A DNA stretch of 64,000 nt from positions 254,172 to 318,171 of the forward strand of contig NZ_JANUBZ010000007.1 of assembly GCF_024808665.1 (NCBI RefSeq), in the 5' to 3' direction. The notes under the pieces were generated by a model. The model did not search any database, was not told where the DNA came from, and saw only the letters and a program-made list of their open reading frames with translations. Positions 16,454 to 27,200 of the stretch are shown here, one piece after another (positions within the stretch are counted from its first letter, which is position 1; each line of letters begins with the position of its first letter). The position numbers and the translations under genes were made by a program. This DNA is from Mucilaginibacter empetricola (GTDB lineage: Bacteria > Bacteroidota > Bacteroidia > Sphingobacteriales > Sphingobacteriaceae).

Positions 16454-17935
16454 ATGATCAGAAAATATAAATTAAATTTAAAGCACGCCTTACTAATAGG
16501 ACTTGTAGCTGTGACTGGGTTTTCGGGCTGCAAAAAGTTTTTAGATGTCAATCAGAATCCAAATAATCCGGATAGCGCCAATCCCACATTGCTCTTGCCT
16601 ACCACACAGGCAGCTGTTAGCCAGGTAGTAGGCAACTCCTTTCAGGTATTTGGCAATATATGGAGTCAATATTGGACCCAAAGCCCATTGGCATCGCAAT
16701 ATAAAACAATAGATCAATACGGCTCGGTAGGTACCGATTTTAACGGCCCGTGGCTTAACCTATACCGCGTAGCATTAGTAAACGCTGACTTGATTATAAA
16801 AAACCCGGAACCAGGATTACAAAATACCAAAGGTATTGCTTACCTGATGAAAGCTTATGGTTTTCAACTGGCAACTGATGCATTTGGTGATGTACCACTT
16901 TCGCAGGCATTGCAACCAACTGTATATGGCAACCCCAAATATGATGCCCAAAAAGCAGTTTATGATAGCATATTTGTTTACATTAAAAGAGCTATACCTT
17001 TACTTAATGCAACGGGTGCCAATTCTCCCGGAGCACAGGATATGATATATCAGGGCAATATGGCCCAATGGGTAGCTTTTGCCAATACGCTTGAACTGAG
17101 AGCATATTTACGTCTATCTAACGTTGACCCTGCCACTGCTCAGGCAGGTATAACAGCGTTGTATGCAACTAATCCTACGTTCTTAACGGCAGATGCAACA
17201 ATAAGCTACACCTCTACAGGCGGTAACGAAAATCCGTTTTACAATGAAGCGGTTGCATTAGGCAAAACTCAAAATGTGGTGGCAAGTTCAACTATTGTAA
17301 ACGCTTTTACGAGAAATGCTGACCCCCGCCTAAATCAGTTTTTTGTTATATATAATAACCCCGCACAGGATTCTTTGGAGTCTATTCCACAGGGAAGCTA
17401 TTTAGCATACAACCAAAAAATTGTTTCTACACCATCTCCATTAGTGGGTGGTAGAGCAATTGACCCTACCTCTGCTACTGCGCCGGTTAAACTGATTTCT
17501 ACTGCCGAAAGTTATTTTTTACAGGCTGAAGCCGTTGCACGGGGATGGGCTACAGGTAACGTAACCGCCTTGTACGAAGCTGGTATAACAGCAAGCTTTA
17601 CTGCTACAGGAGCAGGAGACCCCACAACCTATATTAATACAGCGCCTGACGGATTGGCGGCTTTAACTGCTGCAGTTAGTGTTAACGATAAGGTTAAAGC
17701 TATTATCACACAAAAGTATTATGCAATGTGTGGTTTCCAGGGTTTTGAGGCATGGACCGAATGGAGAAGAACAGGTTATCCTACTTTCTTTGTTACTTCT
17801 GCAGCATCAATAATTGCCCCCGGACAAATGCCATTGCGTATGCTGTATCCTAACTCAGAATTGACTTCAAATTTGAATTATCCGGGAACTGTTTTTCTTT
17901 ACGTACCCGTTTGGTGGGGACTTCAAAATCCATAA
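16454..17935 (+). CDS. SusD/RagB family lipoprotein (SusD-like_2 type)
   Basis: A 493-residue surface lipoprotein that captures the ligand and lids the SusC barrel. The lipobox FSGC places the lipidated Cys at 26. The N-terminal motif KKFLDVNQNPNNP and the TPR-like helical core (YLMKAYGFQLATDAFGDVPLSQAL) are typical. The C-terminal half has QKYYAMCGFQGFEAWTEWRRTGYP, also diagnostic. It is the only gene after SusC in this transcript and is followed by a terminator. Confidence 0.95.
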   Translation: MIRKYKLNLKHALLIGLVAVTGFSGCKKFLDVNQNPNNPDSANPTLLLPTTQAAVSQVVGNSFQVFGNIWSQYWTQSPLASQYKTIDQYGSVGTDFNGPWLNLYRVALVNADLIIKNPEPGLQNTKGIAYLMKAYGFQLATDAFGDVPLSQALQPTVYGNPKYDAQKAVYDSIFVYIKRAIPLLNATGANSPGAQDMIYQGNMAQWVAFANTLELRAYLRLSNVDPATAQAGITALYATNPTFLTADATISYTSTGGNENPFYNEAVALGKTQNVVASSTIVNAFTRNADPRLNQFFVIYNNPAQDSLESIPQGSYLAYNQKIVSTPSPLVGGRAIDPTSATAPVKLISTAESYFLQAEAVARGWATGNVTALYEAGITASFTATGAGDPTTYINTAPDGLAALTAAVSVNDKVKAIITQKYYAMCGFQGFEAWTEWRRTGYPTFFVTSAASIIAPGQMPLRMLYPNSELTSNLNYPGTVFLYVPVWWGLQNP

Positions 17936-17956
17936 TTTAAGCAAATCACTAAAAGT

Positions 17957-17995
17957 AAAAGAGGTTGTTCCAAAAGGACAGCCTCTTTTATGTTT
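17957..17995 (+). terminator. rho-independent terminator of the first SusC/SusD operon
   Basis: Arms AAAGAGGTTGTTCC and GGACAGCCTCTTT pair with one bulge and G-U pairs around a short AAAA loop, followed by a T-rich tail. Confidence 0.85.
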
Positions 17996-18142
17996 TTATG
18001 GGGTTTATTTTCGATAGCTTTCTGCGGAATAATTTTTCTCCATTGGTCGAAGTTTACAAACTTTAACCTAAAATATTTCAAGCATTCTTCTTCCACAAAA
18101 AGCCTCTAGACTTACGACTAAAGGCTCTTGACTTAAAAGAGG

Positions 18143-18214
18143 TGGTCCCGACGAGAATCGAACTCATATCTAGAGTTTAGGAAACTCCTATTCTATCCGT
18201 TGAACTACGGGACC
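18143..18214 (-). tRNA. tRNA-Arg (anticodon CCT)
   Basis: Read on the minus strand, a complete cloverleaf is formed. It has acceptor GGTCCCG/CGGGACC, D arm GTTC/GAAT, anticodon stem GGAGT/ACTCT with loop TTCCTAA (anticodon CCT, reading AGG), and a T arm with TTCGATT. The discriminator is A. The 3' CCA is not fully encoded (ACC then T). It lies downstream of metG. Confidence 0.95.
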
Positions 18215-18355
18215 TTTTGATTTCGGAATTCGGATTTTCGATTTCGGATTTTATTCTCCGGTCAAATCAGAATTTCTGCAAAAGTGCAAATTATTAGCTG
18301 ATTTGGCAAACATTTGTATCTCATCCATAAATCAAACCTATCCGCACATCAATCA

Positions 18356-20428
18356 TCATCGCACCACAGCACCATTATGCATATCGCCTCCGGCGGAAAC
18401 AAAACTCAACTTACCCTCCGAATTTTCTGCCATCAGAATCATACCTTGCGATACGATACCTTTTATTTCACGCGGCTCCAGGTTTACCAAAACATTTACT
18501 TTTTGGCCTATTATGGCTTCCGGTTCAAAATATTCTGCAATGCCCGATACAATGGTTCGTTCATCAATACCCGTGTCTACTGTTAGTTTCAGTAGCTTTT
18601 TGGTTTTTGCTACCTTCTCTGCCGCTAGAATGGTACCGGTGCGGATATCCATTGTGGCAAAAGACTCATAGTCAATATTTTCTTTAGCAGCAACCACGTT
18701 TATCTCTTTTGCAGGTTGGGCGGCAGCTTTTTTATCGGCCAGCTTTTGCAATTGTTTCTCAATTACCTCGTCCTCTACTTTTTCAAATAACAAGGTTGCG
18801 GCATTTAACTGATGTCCGTTTTCAAAAGCTATTTCCTTGTTAAAGGCAATATCTTCGAAAGATATATTCAGCATTTCGATAATCTTTTTAACCGTTGCAG
18901 GCAAAAATGGCTGCAGGCAAGTGGCCAGGTGTCCAATTAATATTAAGCAGTTATGCAGTGCATCTTTCGCTGCTTCCGGCTCGGTCTTTATGGTTTTCCA
19001 GGGCTCTTTTTCTGTTAGATAACGATTTCCCAAACGGGCAATATCCATTACGTTTTGCAGTGCTTGTCTGAATTTATAAGCTTCCAGATTTTGGTGCAGC
19101 TCTTCATAATAATCGCCCAAATCTGCATCCAGGTTTTTATCGGTCAGCACAATTTTAGTGGAGTTGCTTTCAACTTTGCCAGCGTAAAACTTGTGCATTA
19201 ATATCATTACCCGGTTAATGTAATTACCCAAAATAGCCACCAACTCATTATTCACGCGGGCCTGGTAATCTTTCCAGGTAAACTCGCTGTCGCTGGTTTC
19301 GGGCAGTATAGAGGTAAGTACATAACGCAGCTCATCCTGCTTACCCGGAAACTCTTCCAAATATTCGTGCAGCCAAACCGCATGATTACGTGAGGTAGAA
19401 AGTTTATCACCCTCCAAATTCAGAAACTCATTTGCGGGTACATTTTGCGGCAAAATATATTCACCATGGGCATGCAAAATAGAAGGGAATATGATACAGT
19501 GAAACACAATATTATCCTTACCTATAAAGTGCAGCAGGCAGGCTTCATCGGCCTCATTTTCCTGTTTCTTCCAATACAGTTTCCAGTCTTTACCATTATC
19601 AATCGCCCACTGTTTGGTGGCCGAAATGTAGCCTATCGGCGCATCCATCCAAACGTAAAGCTTTTTACCTTTTGCTTCTTCCAAAGGTACATCAATACCC
19701 CAATCCAAATCGCGCGTCATAGAGCGTGGTTGCAGGCCCGATTTTAACCATGACTTGCACTGACCAAACACATTCACCTTCCACTCGCCTTCTTTCGTGT
19801 CAATCCACTTCTCTAACCAGGGCTGATATTTATCCAATGGCAAATACCAGTGTTTCGTAGGTTTTAAAACAGGTGTTTTACCGCTTAAGGTTGATATAGG
19901 GTTAATCAGATCTGTTGGATTCAATGATGTGCCGCATCTTTCGCACTGATCGCCGTAGGCATTCTCGTTATGACAATTTGGGCAGGTACCTATAATATAC
20001 CTGTCGGCCAAAAACTGCTGATAATCCTCATCGTAATATTGTTCCGAAAACTTCTCTACAAACTCATCTTTCTCGTACAGGTTCAGGAAAAACTCCTGCG
20101 ACAAATCATGATGAATAGCCGATGATGTACGATGGTAAATATCAAAAGAGATCCCAAATTCCTGGAAACTGTCTTTTATTTGGTGATGATATTTATCAAT
20201 AATTTCTTGTGGTGTAGTGCCCTCTTTTTTTGCTTTTATGGTGATAGCCGCGCCGTGCTCGTCAGAACCACAGATATAAACCACATCTTTCTTTTTAAGG
20301 CGAAGGTAGCGTACAAAAATATCAGCCGGCAAATAGGCCCCGGCCAGGTGGCCAATATGAAGCGGTCCGTTGGCATACGGCAAAGCCGAAGTTATAGTGA
20401 ACCGTTTAAATTTATCAAGTTTCGACAT
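18356..20428 (-). CDS. metG: methionyl-tRNA synthetase
   Basis: A 690-residue class I synthetase that charges initiator and elongator tRNA-Met. The HIGH motif is in YANGPLHIGHLAG (18-30). The zinc knuckle cysteines are at 149, 152, 162 and 165. The KMSKS loop is the variant KLSTS (342-346), common in Bacteroidota. The C-terminal 110 residues are the EMAP/Trbp111-type tRNA-binding domain (FATMDIRTGTILAAEKVAKT, LVNLEPREIKG). It is full length and a single gene. The promoter box is just upstream; the divergent neighbour is the LD-carboxypeptidase gene. Confidence 0.98.
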   Translation of the reverse strand: MSKLDKFKRFTITSALPYANGPLHIGHLAGAYLPADIFVRYLRLKKKDVVYICGSDEHGAAITIKAKKEGTTPQEIIDKYHHQIKDSFQEFGISFDIYHRTSSAIHHDLSQEFFLNLYEKDEFVEKFSEQYYDEDYQQFLADRYIIGTCPNCHNENAYGDQCERCGTSLNPTDLINPISTLSGKTPVLKPTKHWYLPLDKYQPWLEKWIDTKEGEWKVNVFGQCKSWLKSGLQPRSMTRDLDWGIDVPLEEAKGKKLYVWMDAPIGYISATKQWAIDNGKDWKLYWKKQENEADEACLLHFIGKDNIVFHCIIFPSILHAHGEYILPQNVPANEFLNLEGDKLSTSRNHAVWLHEYLEEFPGKQDELRYVLTSILPETSDSEFTWKDYQARVNNELVAILGNYINRVMILMHKFYAGKVESNSTKIVLTDKNLDADLGDYYEELHQNLEAYKFRQALQNVMDIARLGNRYLTEKEPWKTIKTEPEAAKDALHNCLILIGHLATCLQPFLPATVKKIIEMLNISFEDIAFNKEIAFENGHQLNAATLLFEKVEDEVIEKQLQKLADKKAAAQPAKEINVVAAKENIDYESFATMDIRTGTILAAEKVAKTKKLLKLTVDTGIDERTIVSGIAEYFEPEAIIGQKVNVLVNLEPREIKGIVSQGMILMAENSEGKLSFVSAGGDMHNGAVVR

Positions 20429-20444
20429 CCTTTTTAATAATTTG

Positions 20445-20452
20445 CAAAGATA
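20445..20452 (-). promoter_or_regulatory. -7 promoter box of metG
   Basis: TATCTTTG on the minus strand, an exact match to the Bacteroidota -7 consensus TAnnTTTG, 16 bases before the metG ATG. The -33 box is not clear. Confidence 0.6.
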
Positions 20453-20562
20453 AGCTAATTTAGTCCGAAAATCGGAAGTTTGTCTGAACCATGCTCAATA
20501 TGATTTAAAGATTATCTGGTTTTCGGCAAAAATATTCATGGCTATCTTTTACTAATAAAAAT

Positions 20563-21474
20563 ATGGTTCAATCAACTCCAATACTTCAGCCGCAGCCACT
20601 AAAAAAGGGCGACAAAATAGCCATTACCTGCCCGGCCAAAAAGCTGCCCAATCCAATGGATGATGCTGTAGCTTTACTACAGTCATGGGGATTAGAAGTG
20701 GTATTGGGAGAAACTGTTAATGCCAGCTACCATCAGTTCGCAGGGGATGATGACCTCAGGGCGCGGGATTTGCAACGCTTTATTAATGATGATAGCATAA
20801 AGGCTATAATAGCCGCTCGCGGCGGTTACGGAACCATGCGAATGATTGACAAGGTTGATTTCAGCCGCTTTGCCCAAAACCCCAAATGGCTGGTTGGTTT
20901 TAGCGATATAACCGTTTTGCATACCCATCTTTTTAACAATTACCAAGCGCAAACCATACATGGCCAAATGCCCATCAATATACCCGATGCTTCTGCCCAT
21001 TCACTGGAAACTTTAAGAAAAGCTCTTTTTGGCGAAGAATTACATTATCATTTTCATTCCCATGCTTTAAATCGCGATGGTAACGCGTCGGGTATTTTAG
21101 TAGGCGGCAACCTATCGCTACTGATAGCCGTGGGCGGTTCAGTTTCGGATATCGACTATAGCGGTAAAATATTGTTTATTGAAGACGTTGGCGAGTATTT
21201 ATATTCGATTGACCGGATGATGCGCAATTTAAAGCGCGCAGGAAAATTAACTAACCTTGCCGGCTTAATTGTTGGTGGTTTTTCAGAAACAAAAGACAAT
21301 GATATTCCCTTCGGGCAAACCGCGGCCCAAATCATAACGGACGTGGTTAAAGAGTATAACTATCCCGTTTGTTTTGATTTTCCTGCCGGACATATCCCCG
21401 ATAATTGTAGTTTGATATTGGGTAAAATGGTAAATTTATCCGTTCACAAAACAGAAGTAAACGTTAAATATTAA
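20563..21474 (+). CDS. LD-carboxypeptidase (peptidase family S66)
   Basis: A 303-residue serine peptidase related to LdcA, which removes the terminal D-Ala from murein tetrapeptides during cell-wall recycling. The S66 triad is visible: Ser114 in VGFSDIT, Glu207 in LFIEDVGEYLYSIDRMM, and His277 in FPAGHIPDN. AARGGYG (85-90) lines the site. There is no signal peptide, consistent with a cytoplasmic recycling enzyme. A DoxX gene follows 16 bases later and is probably cotranscribed. Confidence 0.93.
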   Translation: MVQSTPILQPQPLKKGDKIAITCPAKKLPNPMDDAVALLQSWGLEVVLGETVNASYHQFAGDDDLRARDLQRFINDDSIKAIIAARGGYGTMRMIDKVDFSRFAQNPKWLVGFSDITVLHTHLFNNYQAQTIHGQMPINIPDASAHSLETLRKALFGEELHYHFHSHALNRDGNASGILVGGNLSLLIAVGGSVSDIDYSGKILFIEDVGEYLYSIDRMMRNLKRAGKLTNLAGLIVGGFSETKDNDIPFGQTAAQIITDVVKEYNYPVCFDFPAGHIPDNCSLILGKMVNLSVHKTEVNVKY

Positions 21475-21490
21475 AACAAAAAAACAAAAG

Positions 21491-21898
21491 ATGGCCCTTT
21501 TTGACGGTTTAGGTAATTACAGAAATTTTGGATTATTAATAATGCGCGTAGGTTTAGGCGTAATGTTTATTTATCATGGCTACCCTATGTTAGGCGGTGG
21601 GCCTAAGGAATGGTACGAAGTGGGTACTTCGGCACGATACATAGGCATTCATTTTTGGCCAACCGTTTGGGGCTTGCTTTGTGCTGCCACCGAAACCTTC
21701 GGAGGATTCTTATTGATCATTGGTCTTGCATTCAGGCCGGTGTGTTTATTTTTATTGATAACCCTTATAGTAGCCGCCGCCATGCACCTTGGCAAAGGCG
21801 AAGGATTGGACGGCGCCGCGCACGCCATTGAAGACGCCGTAGTATTTGCCGGCTTACTTTTTGTAGGCCCCGGAAGAAATAGCGTAGATAAGAAATAA
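21491..21898 (+). CDS. DoxX family membrane protein
   Basis: A 135-residue protein with four hydrophobic helices. NFGLLIMRVGLGVMFIYHGYPMLGGGPKEW (in two parts, residues about 9-38) and the ETFGGFLLIIGLAFRP segment are typical of DoxX. Family members are linked to redox or envelope stress, but the activity here is unknown. A strong terminator follows. Confidence 0.88.
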   Translation: MALFDGLGNYRNFGLLIMRVGLGVMFIYHGYPMLGGGPKEWYEVGTSARYIGIHFWPTVWGLLCAATETFGGFLLIIGLAFRPVCLFLLITLIVAAAMHLGKGEGLDGAAHAIEDAVVFAGLLFVGPGRNSVDKK

Positions 21899-21901
21899 AA
21901 C

Positions 21902-21940
21902 AAACAATAAGGCTGCTATTTTTTGGCAGCCTTATTGTTT
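21902..21940. terminator. strong bidirectional hairpin after the DoxX gene
   Basis: Perfect 15-bp arms AAACAATAAGGCTGC (21902-21916) and GCAGCCTTATTGTTT (21926-21940), with a T-rich loop and T tract in the 3' arm. Confidence 0.85.
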
Positions 21941-22093
21941 TCCGCTGGGCTCAAAAACACCTATATACTTTTACCAGCTTCAATCACTCTTCGAAGTCGC
22001 TGTGCTTTGTTGATAACTACATGTGTGGTTAACAATTAAGGCCATTGAGCAAGCTACCTGAATCAAATCCTTATAATATTTCGGCAAATAAAA

Positions 22094-22121
22094 AACCCGC
22101 CTCCAATATTGAAGGCGGGTT
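22094..22121 (-). terminator. rho-independent terminator of the second SusC/SusD set
   Basis: Stem AACCCGCCT/AGGCGGGTT followed on the minus strand by a T run. It is 25 bases after the stop of the DUF1735 lipoprotein gene. Confidence 0.88.
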
Positions 22122-22146
22122 AAAGCATTTATTAACCTTTAATAAA

Positions 22147-22695
22147 TTATGGTTTTACCACAACATTATACAACAAGGCTTTATAAGGTTGTGCAATTGG
22201 CTGCCCGCTTGCGCTTTCAATAGTGATAGGCAATACATAAGTACCCGGGTCAACACCAATAGCAGCTGCGTTGATCAGAATTTTAGCGTAAGCTAACCGC
22301 TGATTAGCAGGAACAGTTACCACCAGGCTACCAATCACCGTGTAATCAGCTGCCGGTAAAGGCAGTAAAGCAGTGCTATTAGCTGTATTGTAAGCATTAA
22401 GCGTGGTTAAATCAGTAGCACTTAAAGTTACACTTAGTGATGTAGTAAGTGGTTTTGGTGATGCCACGTTTACCGCAACGGTTAATGTATCAGTACCACC
22501 TTTGGCCAAACTATATGTTACCGTTTGGAACTGACCACCAATACCTGCCTGATCACCTACTTCTGCAAGAGGCAATTCAATAAGGGTACCAACCTTACTG
22601 TAATCAACATATCTTGAATCCTTAAGGCATGAACTTAATAACGCCATGGCTGAGAAGGAAACAAGGGCCATTTTTATATAAAATCTCTTTTTCAT
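22147..22695 (-). CDS. DUF1735-type surface lipoprotein
   Basis: A 182-residue lipoprotein with lipobox LLSSC (Cys23), followed by CLKDSRYVDYSKVGTLIELP and one beta-sandwich domain of the DUF1735/BT_3044 type. Proteins of this family are usually last in SusC/SusD operons and act as accessory surface glycan- or ligand-binding proteins. Here only the N-terminal domain is present, with no second binding domain, which is short for the family. It follows the SusD gene by 19 bases. Confidence 0.8.
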   Translation of the reverse strand: MKKRFYIKMALVSFSAMALLSSCLKDSRYVDYSKVGTLIELPLAEVGDQAGIGGQFQTVTYSLAKGGTDTLTVAVNVASPKPLTTSLSVTLSATDLTTLNAYNTANSTALLPLPAADYTVIGSLVVTVPANQRLAYAKILINAAAIGVDPGTYVLPITIESASGQPIAQPYKALLYNVVVKP

Positions 22696-22714
22696 TTTCT
22701 TTAATTATTAAGTT

Positions 22715-24232
22715 TTAATTAGTTCTGGTATCCCAGAAAATCCTTGAGGTAAATGGACTAATTGTGCCTTCCGCATTTACGTTTTTCCCATTGGTATCAT
22801 ACTCAACAGCCGGATACAAAATTCTACGCGGAATAGGTCCCGCAGCTGCTGGGTCCAATGTTACTGGCACTCCTACAGGATATCCTGTCCTTCTCCACTC
22901 GTTATACTGTTCAAAGGTACCAGGGCCAGCCAGCGCTATATATTTTTGGGTTATAATAGCCTGCTCAAGATTTGCAGCAGAAGCACCCCAGCCTACGTTA
23001 ACAATATTTTGTCCGTAGTAGGCCGATGCCTGTGCATCTGTTAAACCAAGCGCCTCAAAAGAAGCAGTTATTGCTGCATTATAAAGTTTCTGCGCATCAC
23101 CGGTTAGCAGCCCGCTATTAACGGCTTCAGCTTGTAAGAACAAAGACTCAGCTCCCGAAAATACAACAGCAGATTGAGCGGCAGATTGTAGTAAACCAGG
23201 ACCAACATTACTCAAACTACCGGCAACATTGGTATCATTACTTAATGCCGGGTCACCTAAGTAAAGACCACGAATGGTAGTAGGACCTCCGTTCGGATTA
23301 ACAACTGTACTGTAAATGTAAGGCAAACGCGGGTCGTTAAGGCCATGCATCAACTGAATACTATATGTATTTGCCTTAACCAAAATATTTTCCGGTACAC
23401 CGTTTTGGTTCGAGCCATAAGCATGCCAAAAAGGACTTTCCTGGCCTCCGTATGCGTCATTAAGCAAATACCCTGGTTGAGCCAATGCCTGTGTTGTTCC
23501 GTCAAGAAAACCTTCAGACACTGTTGAAGCCATATCTGCCGCAATAGTAGAGTAGTTTGAGGTTCCTGACTGACGCAAAATCAGTCTTAGTTTAAGGCTG
23601 TTAGCAAACTTCTTCCAAGAAGTCATATTTCCGCCGAAAATGATGTCATCAGATCCCGGAACCGTAGCGGTTGTGCTTTTATTAATCAGCGCAATAGCGG
23701 CATCAATCTGGCTTATACAATTTGCATAGATAACTGATCCTTTATCATAAGTAGGAAATAAGTTTGTTGTGCTGAAAGCTTCTGAATAAGGAGCATCGTT
23801 ATAATTATCAACTACTTGTTCAAAATCATATGACTTCATAATCATGGCAATCGCTTCATAATTAGGGCTACCTTGTGCTGTGGCCAAAATCTGAAGATTA
23901 TTAATGTTTGAAAGATTTATATAAAGATCTGTCCAAACATTAAAATTGCCTGTTGTTAACACATATTGTGACAAATCAGGTTGAACAATAAACCCGCTAC
24001 TTACCGAGTATGCGCCATCCCAATAACCATATTGAGTATACCCACCGCCTGAGTTAGCATTCGGAAGCCATCCGTTTGGAATATCGGCCATAACTTTTTC
24101 GGCACCGCTTAATGAAAGCGGAATGGTCGTTTGAGAGGGTGCGTTAGGATTAACGGTCTGGTCAAGGGACTTTTTACATCCTGACAAGCCAATTGCGGAA
24201 ATTGCCGCTATAATTAATGTAATTTTTTTCAT
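22715..24232 (-). CDS. SusD/RagB family lipoprotein (SusD-like_2 type)
   Basis: A 505-residue lipoprotein with lipobox LSGC (Cys19) and the start CKKSLDQTVNPNAPSQT. The helical TPR-like core includes AMIMKSYDFEQVVDNYNDAPYSEAF, and the C-terminal half has QKYIALAGPGTFEQYNEWRRTGYP, matching the family. It pairs with the SusC-like protein encoded 10 bases upstream. The ligand is not predictable. Confidence 0.95.
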   Translation of the reverse strand: MKKITLIIAAISAIGLSGCKKSLDQTVNPNAPSQTTIPLSLSGAEKVMADIPNGWLPNANSGGGYTQYGYWDGAYSVSSGFIVQPDLSQYVLTTGNFNVWTDLYINLSNINNLQILATAQGSPNYEAIAMIMKSYDFEQVVDNYNDAPYSEAFSTTNLFPTYDKGSVIYANCISQIDAAIALINKSTTATVPGSDDIIFGGNMTSWKKFANSLKLRLILRQSGTSNYSTIAADMASTVSEGFLDGTTQALAQPGYLLNDAYGGQESPFWHAYGSNQNGVPENILVKANTYSIQLMHGLNDPRLPYIYSTVVNPNGGPTTIRGLYLGDPALSNDTNVAGSLSNVGPGLLQSAAQSAVVFSGAESLFLQAEAVNSGLLTGDAQKLYNAAITASFEALGLTDAQASAYYGQNIVNVGWGASAANLEQAIITQKYIALAGPGTFEQYNEWRRTGYPVGVPVTLDPAAAGPIPRRILYPAVEYDTNGKNVNAEGTISPFTSRIFWDTRTN

Positions 24233-24242
24233 CGCTCTTTAA

Positions 24243-27200
24243 TTAAAATGTTACTTGTAAGTTAGCACCATAAACTCTTGGAGTTGGTAACTGACTTGTT
24301 GATGTGGTACCAACACCATTACCAGTACTACCTGCATCACTTAACTCAGGATCACCCCATTGATTGCTTTTCGGCAGGAATAAGAAAAGATTTCTTCCGG
24401 TCAAAGCCACTGTTAATCCTTTTATGAATTTAGTGTTCTTAATGAATTGATTTAAGTTAAATGAAAGGCTGACTTCACGAATTCTCCAAAATGCTGCGCT
24501 TGATACGTACGGGCTACCTACGTTAACCGGGTAAGTTGACCAATATTCCCAACCACCTTTATACACCGGCACTGTTGTATTTGGTGTATAAACAGGGGCT
24601 GCAGTCGTTCCGGTGTTTATTACAGAGTTTGGATAAATAAAGATTTGGCGACCGGCCGAAGCAGATACTGCTGAAGAACCTGCAAAATCCATAATAGATC
24701 CGGTTTGGCTATAAAGAACGTTGCCTGCGCGATATTCAGCCACCACGTTTAATGTTACAAATTTATAGCTAACTGAAGTATTTAAACCTAAGTTATATTT
24801 AGGTGAGGTTCTTCCCTCATCAACAGGGCTTGGATTAACCAATGGTGTTCCGTTGTTTGGGTTAACAACTACCTGTCCGGTAGGGCTACGCTGATAATCG
24901 GTAACATATAATTGTGGATAAGATTGGCCTACAACTGCATAAACACCGCCAACATTACCACCGTTGGTGTTATATGCAGTGCTCAATAATAACTTATCTA
25001 CACCTGGTAGTAATGATACTACTTTTGAGTCGTTGATGGCAAAGTTACCGCCAACGGTCCAGCCAACGCTTGTTGGTGTTTTTTGGAAAATGATAGCCTG
25101 AGCGCTAAACTCCTCACCATATGAATCAATTTCACCAGCGTTTAAAACTTCATTTTGATAGCCTGTTGTTGGAGATACAGAAACATCTAAAGTTTGGTTA
25201 CGGCTTTTTTGATAGTAATAATCAGCTGTTAAATGTAACCTGTCTTTAAATAAGCCTATCTCAGTGCCTATTTCCTTCTCACTTATAATCTCAGGTTTTA
25301 ACCCTGGATTATATGACGTAGTATTAAGTGAAAGTGCACCATTACTTCCATACGGGAAACCAGAAGTTACGGAATAAGTATTGCTAATATTGTATGGAGA
25401 AACAGATATATTACCTACACGGCTTAAATCACCATAAATTTTCCAATAATCTAAAACATCATTATTTTTTAAACCCGGAATAGCTGATGTTGGAATAAAC
25501 ACAGCTTTAACAGAAGGATAATAAAATGATTGTTCAGCTGGAGCTAACCTGCTATCGCGATCATTTCTTAAGGTACCTTCTATTGTAGCAAAATCTTTGT
25601 AAGAAACAGATGCATCAGCAAAGAACGCTACCTGACGAATAGTTGCATTTGCCTGGTAAAGTGTTGGCGTACCTGTTATGGTGTTGGTATTGAAATATCC
25701 TGGCACCAAAAGGCTACCTGAGCTATCATAAATGTAATTGCCACTTTCAGACCATATTGAGTTACCTAACAATAAGCCTGTTTTAAAATCATTGTTATGG
25801 AATGTTTTATGGAAGTTTAACAACGCAGTTCCTTCAAGCCTGTCAAGACCTTGATCACCTGCATAGTTTGGCGTTGTACCAGCCGTATTAACAATGGTAC
25901 CGCTACCGTCTCCGTAAGCAATTATATCACTTGTATAACCTTTTACCACTGGGTTATAGTACGCCTCGTTAGCGCCGCCAAATTGTGCGTTAGGGTTTGA
26001 CAAGGCATAAGGGGTCCATGCAATATTGTCAAGGTTAACTTTACGTTGGTATGTTCCGGAGTTGTCGTCAACCCTGTAGCTGATATCCAACCATTTTGAT
26101 GGGCTTAAGGTTAAGTTTAAGTTACCTTGAAACTGGTCTCTGGTAATATTTTGTCTTGAATCATATATTGCCCAATACGGGTTCCATGAGTAAGCAGAAA
26201 AATAGTTACTAGGGTTACCTGGTGAATTAGGGCTATCGACATCCTGAAACTGATGAATGTTCAGATCTGCCGGAAATTGCAATAATTGCGAAAAGAAATC
26301 GCCAAGACCTGGCTCATAGCCATGCTCATCAATTGTTGCCTTGGTATAGTTGGCTGTGAAATCAATTTTAAAGATGCCATAAGTTTTAGCTCCGCTAACC
26401 CGGGCATTGGTAGTCATGCTTTTATCATTTGGTACAGTACCTGTAACGTTTACGTTGCGGGCAGAAAAACCAAAGTTGTTAGCAGCATCACCTTGTCTGA
26501 AAGAGACACTGTTTTGCTCATTTACACCGGTAACAAAAAATTGTTCGATCGGGTTTTTTGACTGTGCCGAGTAAACTGCTGTTAACTGTTGCCCAGTTGG
26601 GCTGCCTATTGGCGCACCTATATTTACAGTCGATCCATTAAATGCGGGTCCATATTGCTGGTTTTCAAAAGGAACCAACTCAGATTGAGCAGTTAAAGGG
26701 TTTACAAATGGATTACCTTCGCCACCATATTGACCATATCCGTTTTGAAATTTAGGGAAGTTAGCAATTTGGCTAAGCGTTAATGAATTTTCATAAGTAA
26801 TTACAGGTTTGGCATTAGCGGTACCTCTTTTGGTGGTAACAACAATAGCACCATTAGATGCCTGCGAACCATAAAGAGCAGCTGCGCCAGAACCGTTTAA
26901 CACGTTATAGCTTTCAATATCATCAGGGTTTATGCTTGTTAATATTGAAGTAGGAACAGGTGAACCATCTAACACAATTAAAGCCTGGTTGTTACCTGCT
27001 AATGAGCGGTTACCGCGAAGGTTAACCCTAAGAGATGGGTTAATACCGTCATCGGTTTGTTGAATAACCAAACCGGCAACTTTACCGGTTAAACCGTTCA
27101 ACGCATCAATAGGCGCAGTTTGGTTCGCCTCTTTTGCAGTAATCAATGTGCTGGTATAACCAGTTTCACGATCTGCCTTTTTAATGCCCAAGGCGCCTGT

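Noticed and set aside
22147..22695. DUF1735 gene as truncated pseudogene
   Set aside because: It lacks the second domain of longer family members, but it has a clean signal, full first domain and a proper terminator; single-domain forms exist.
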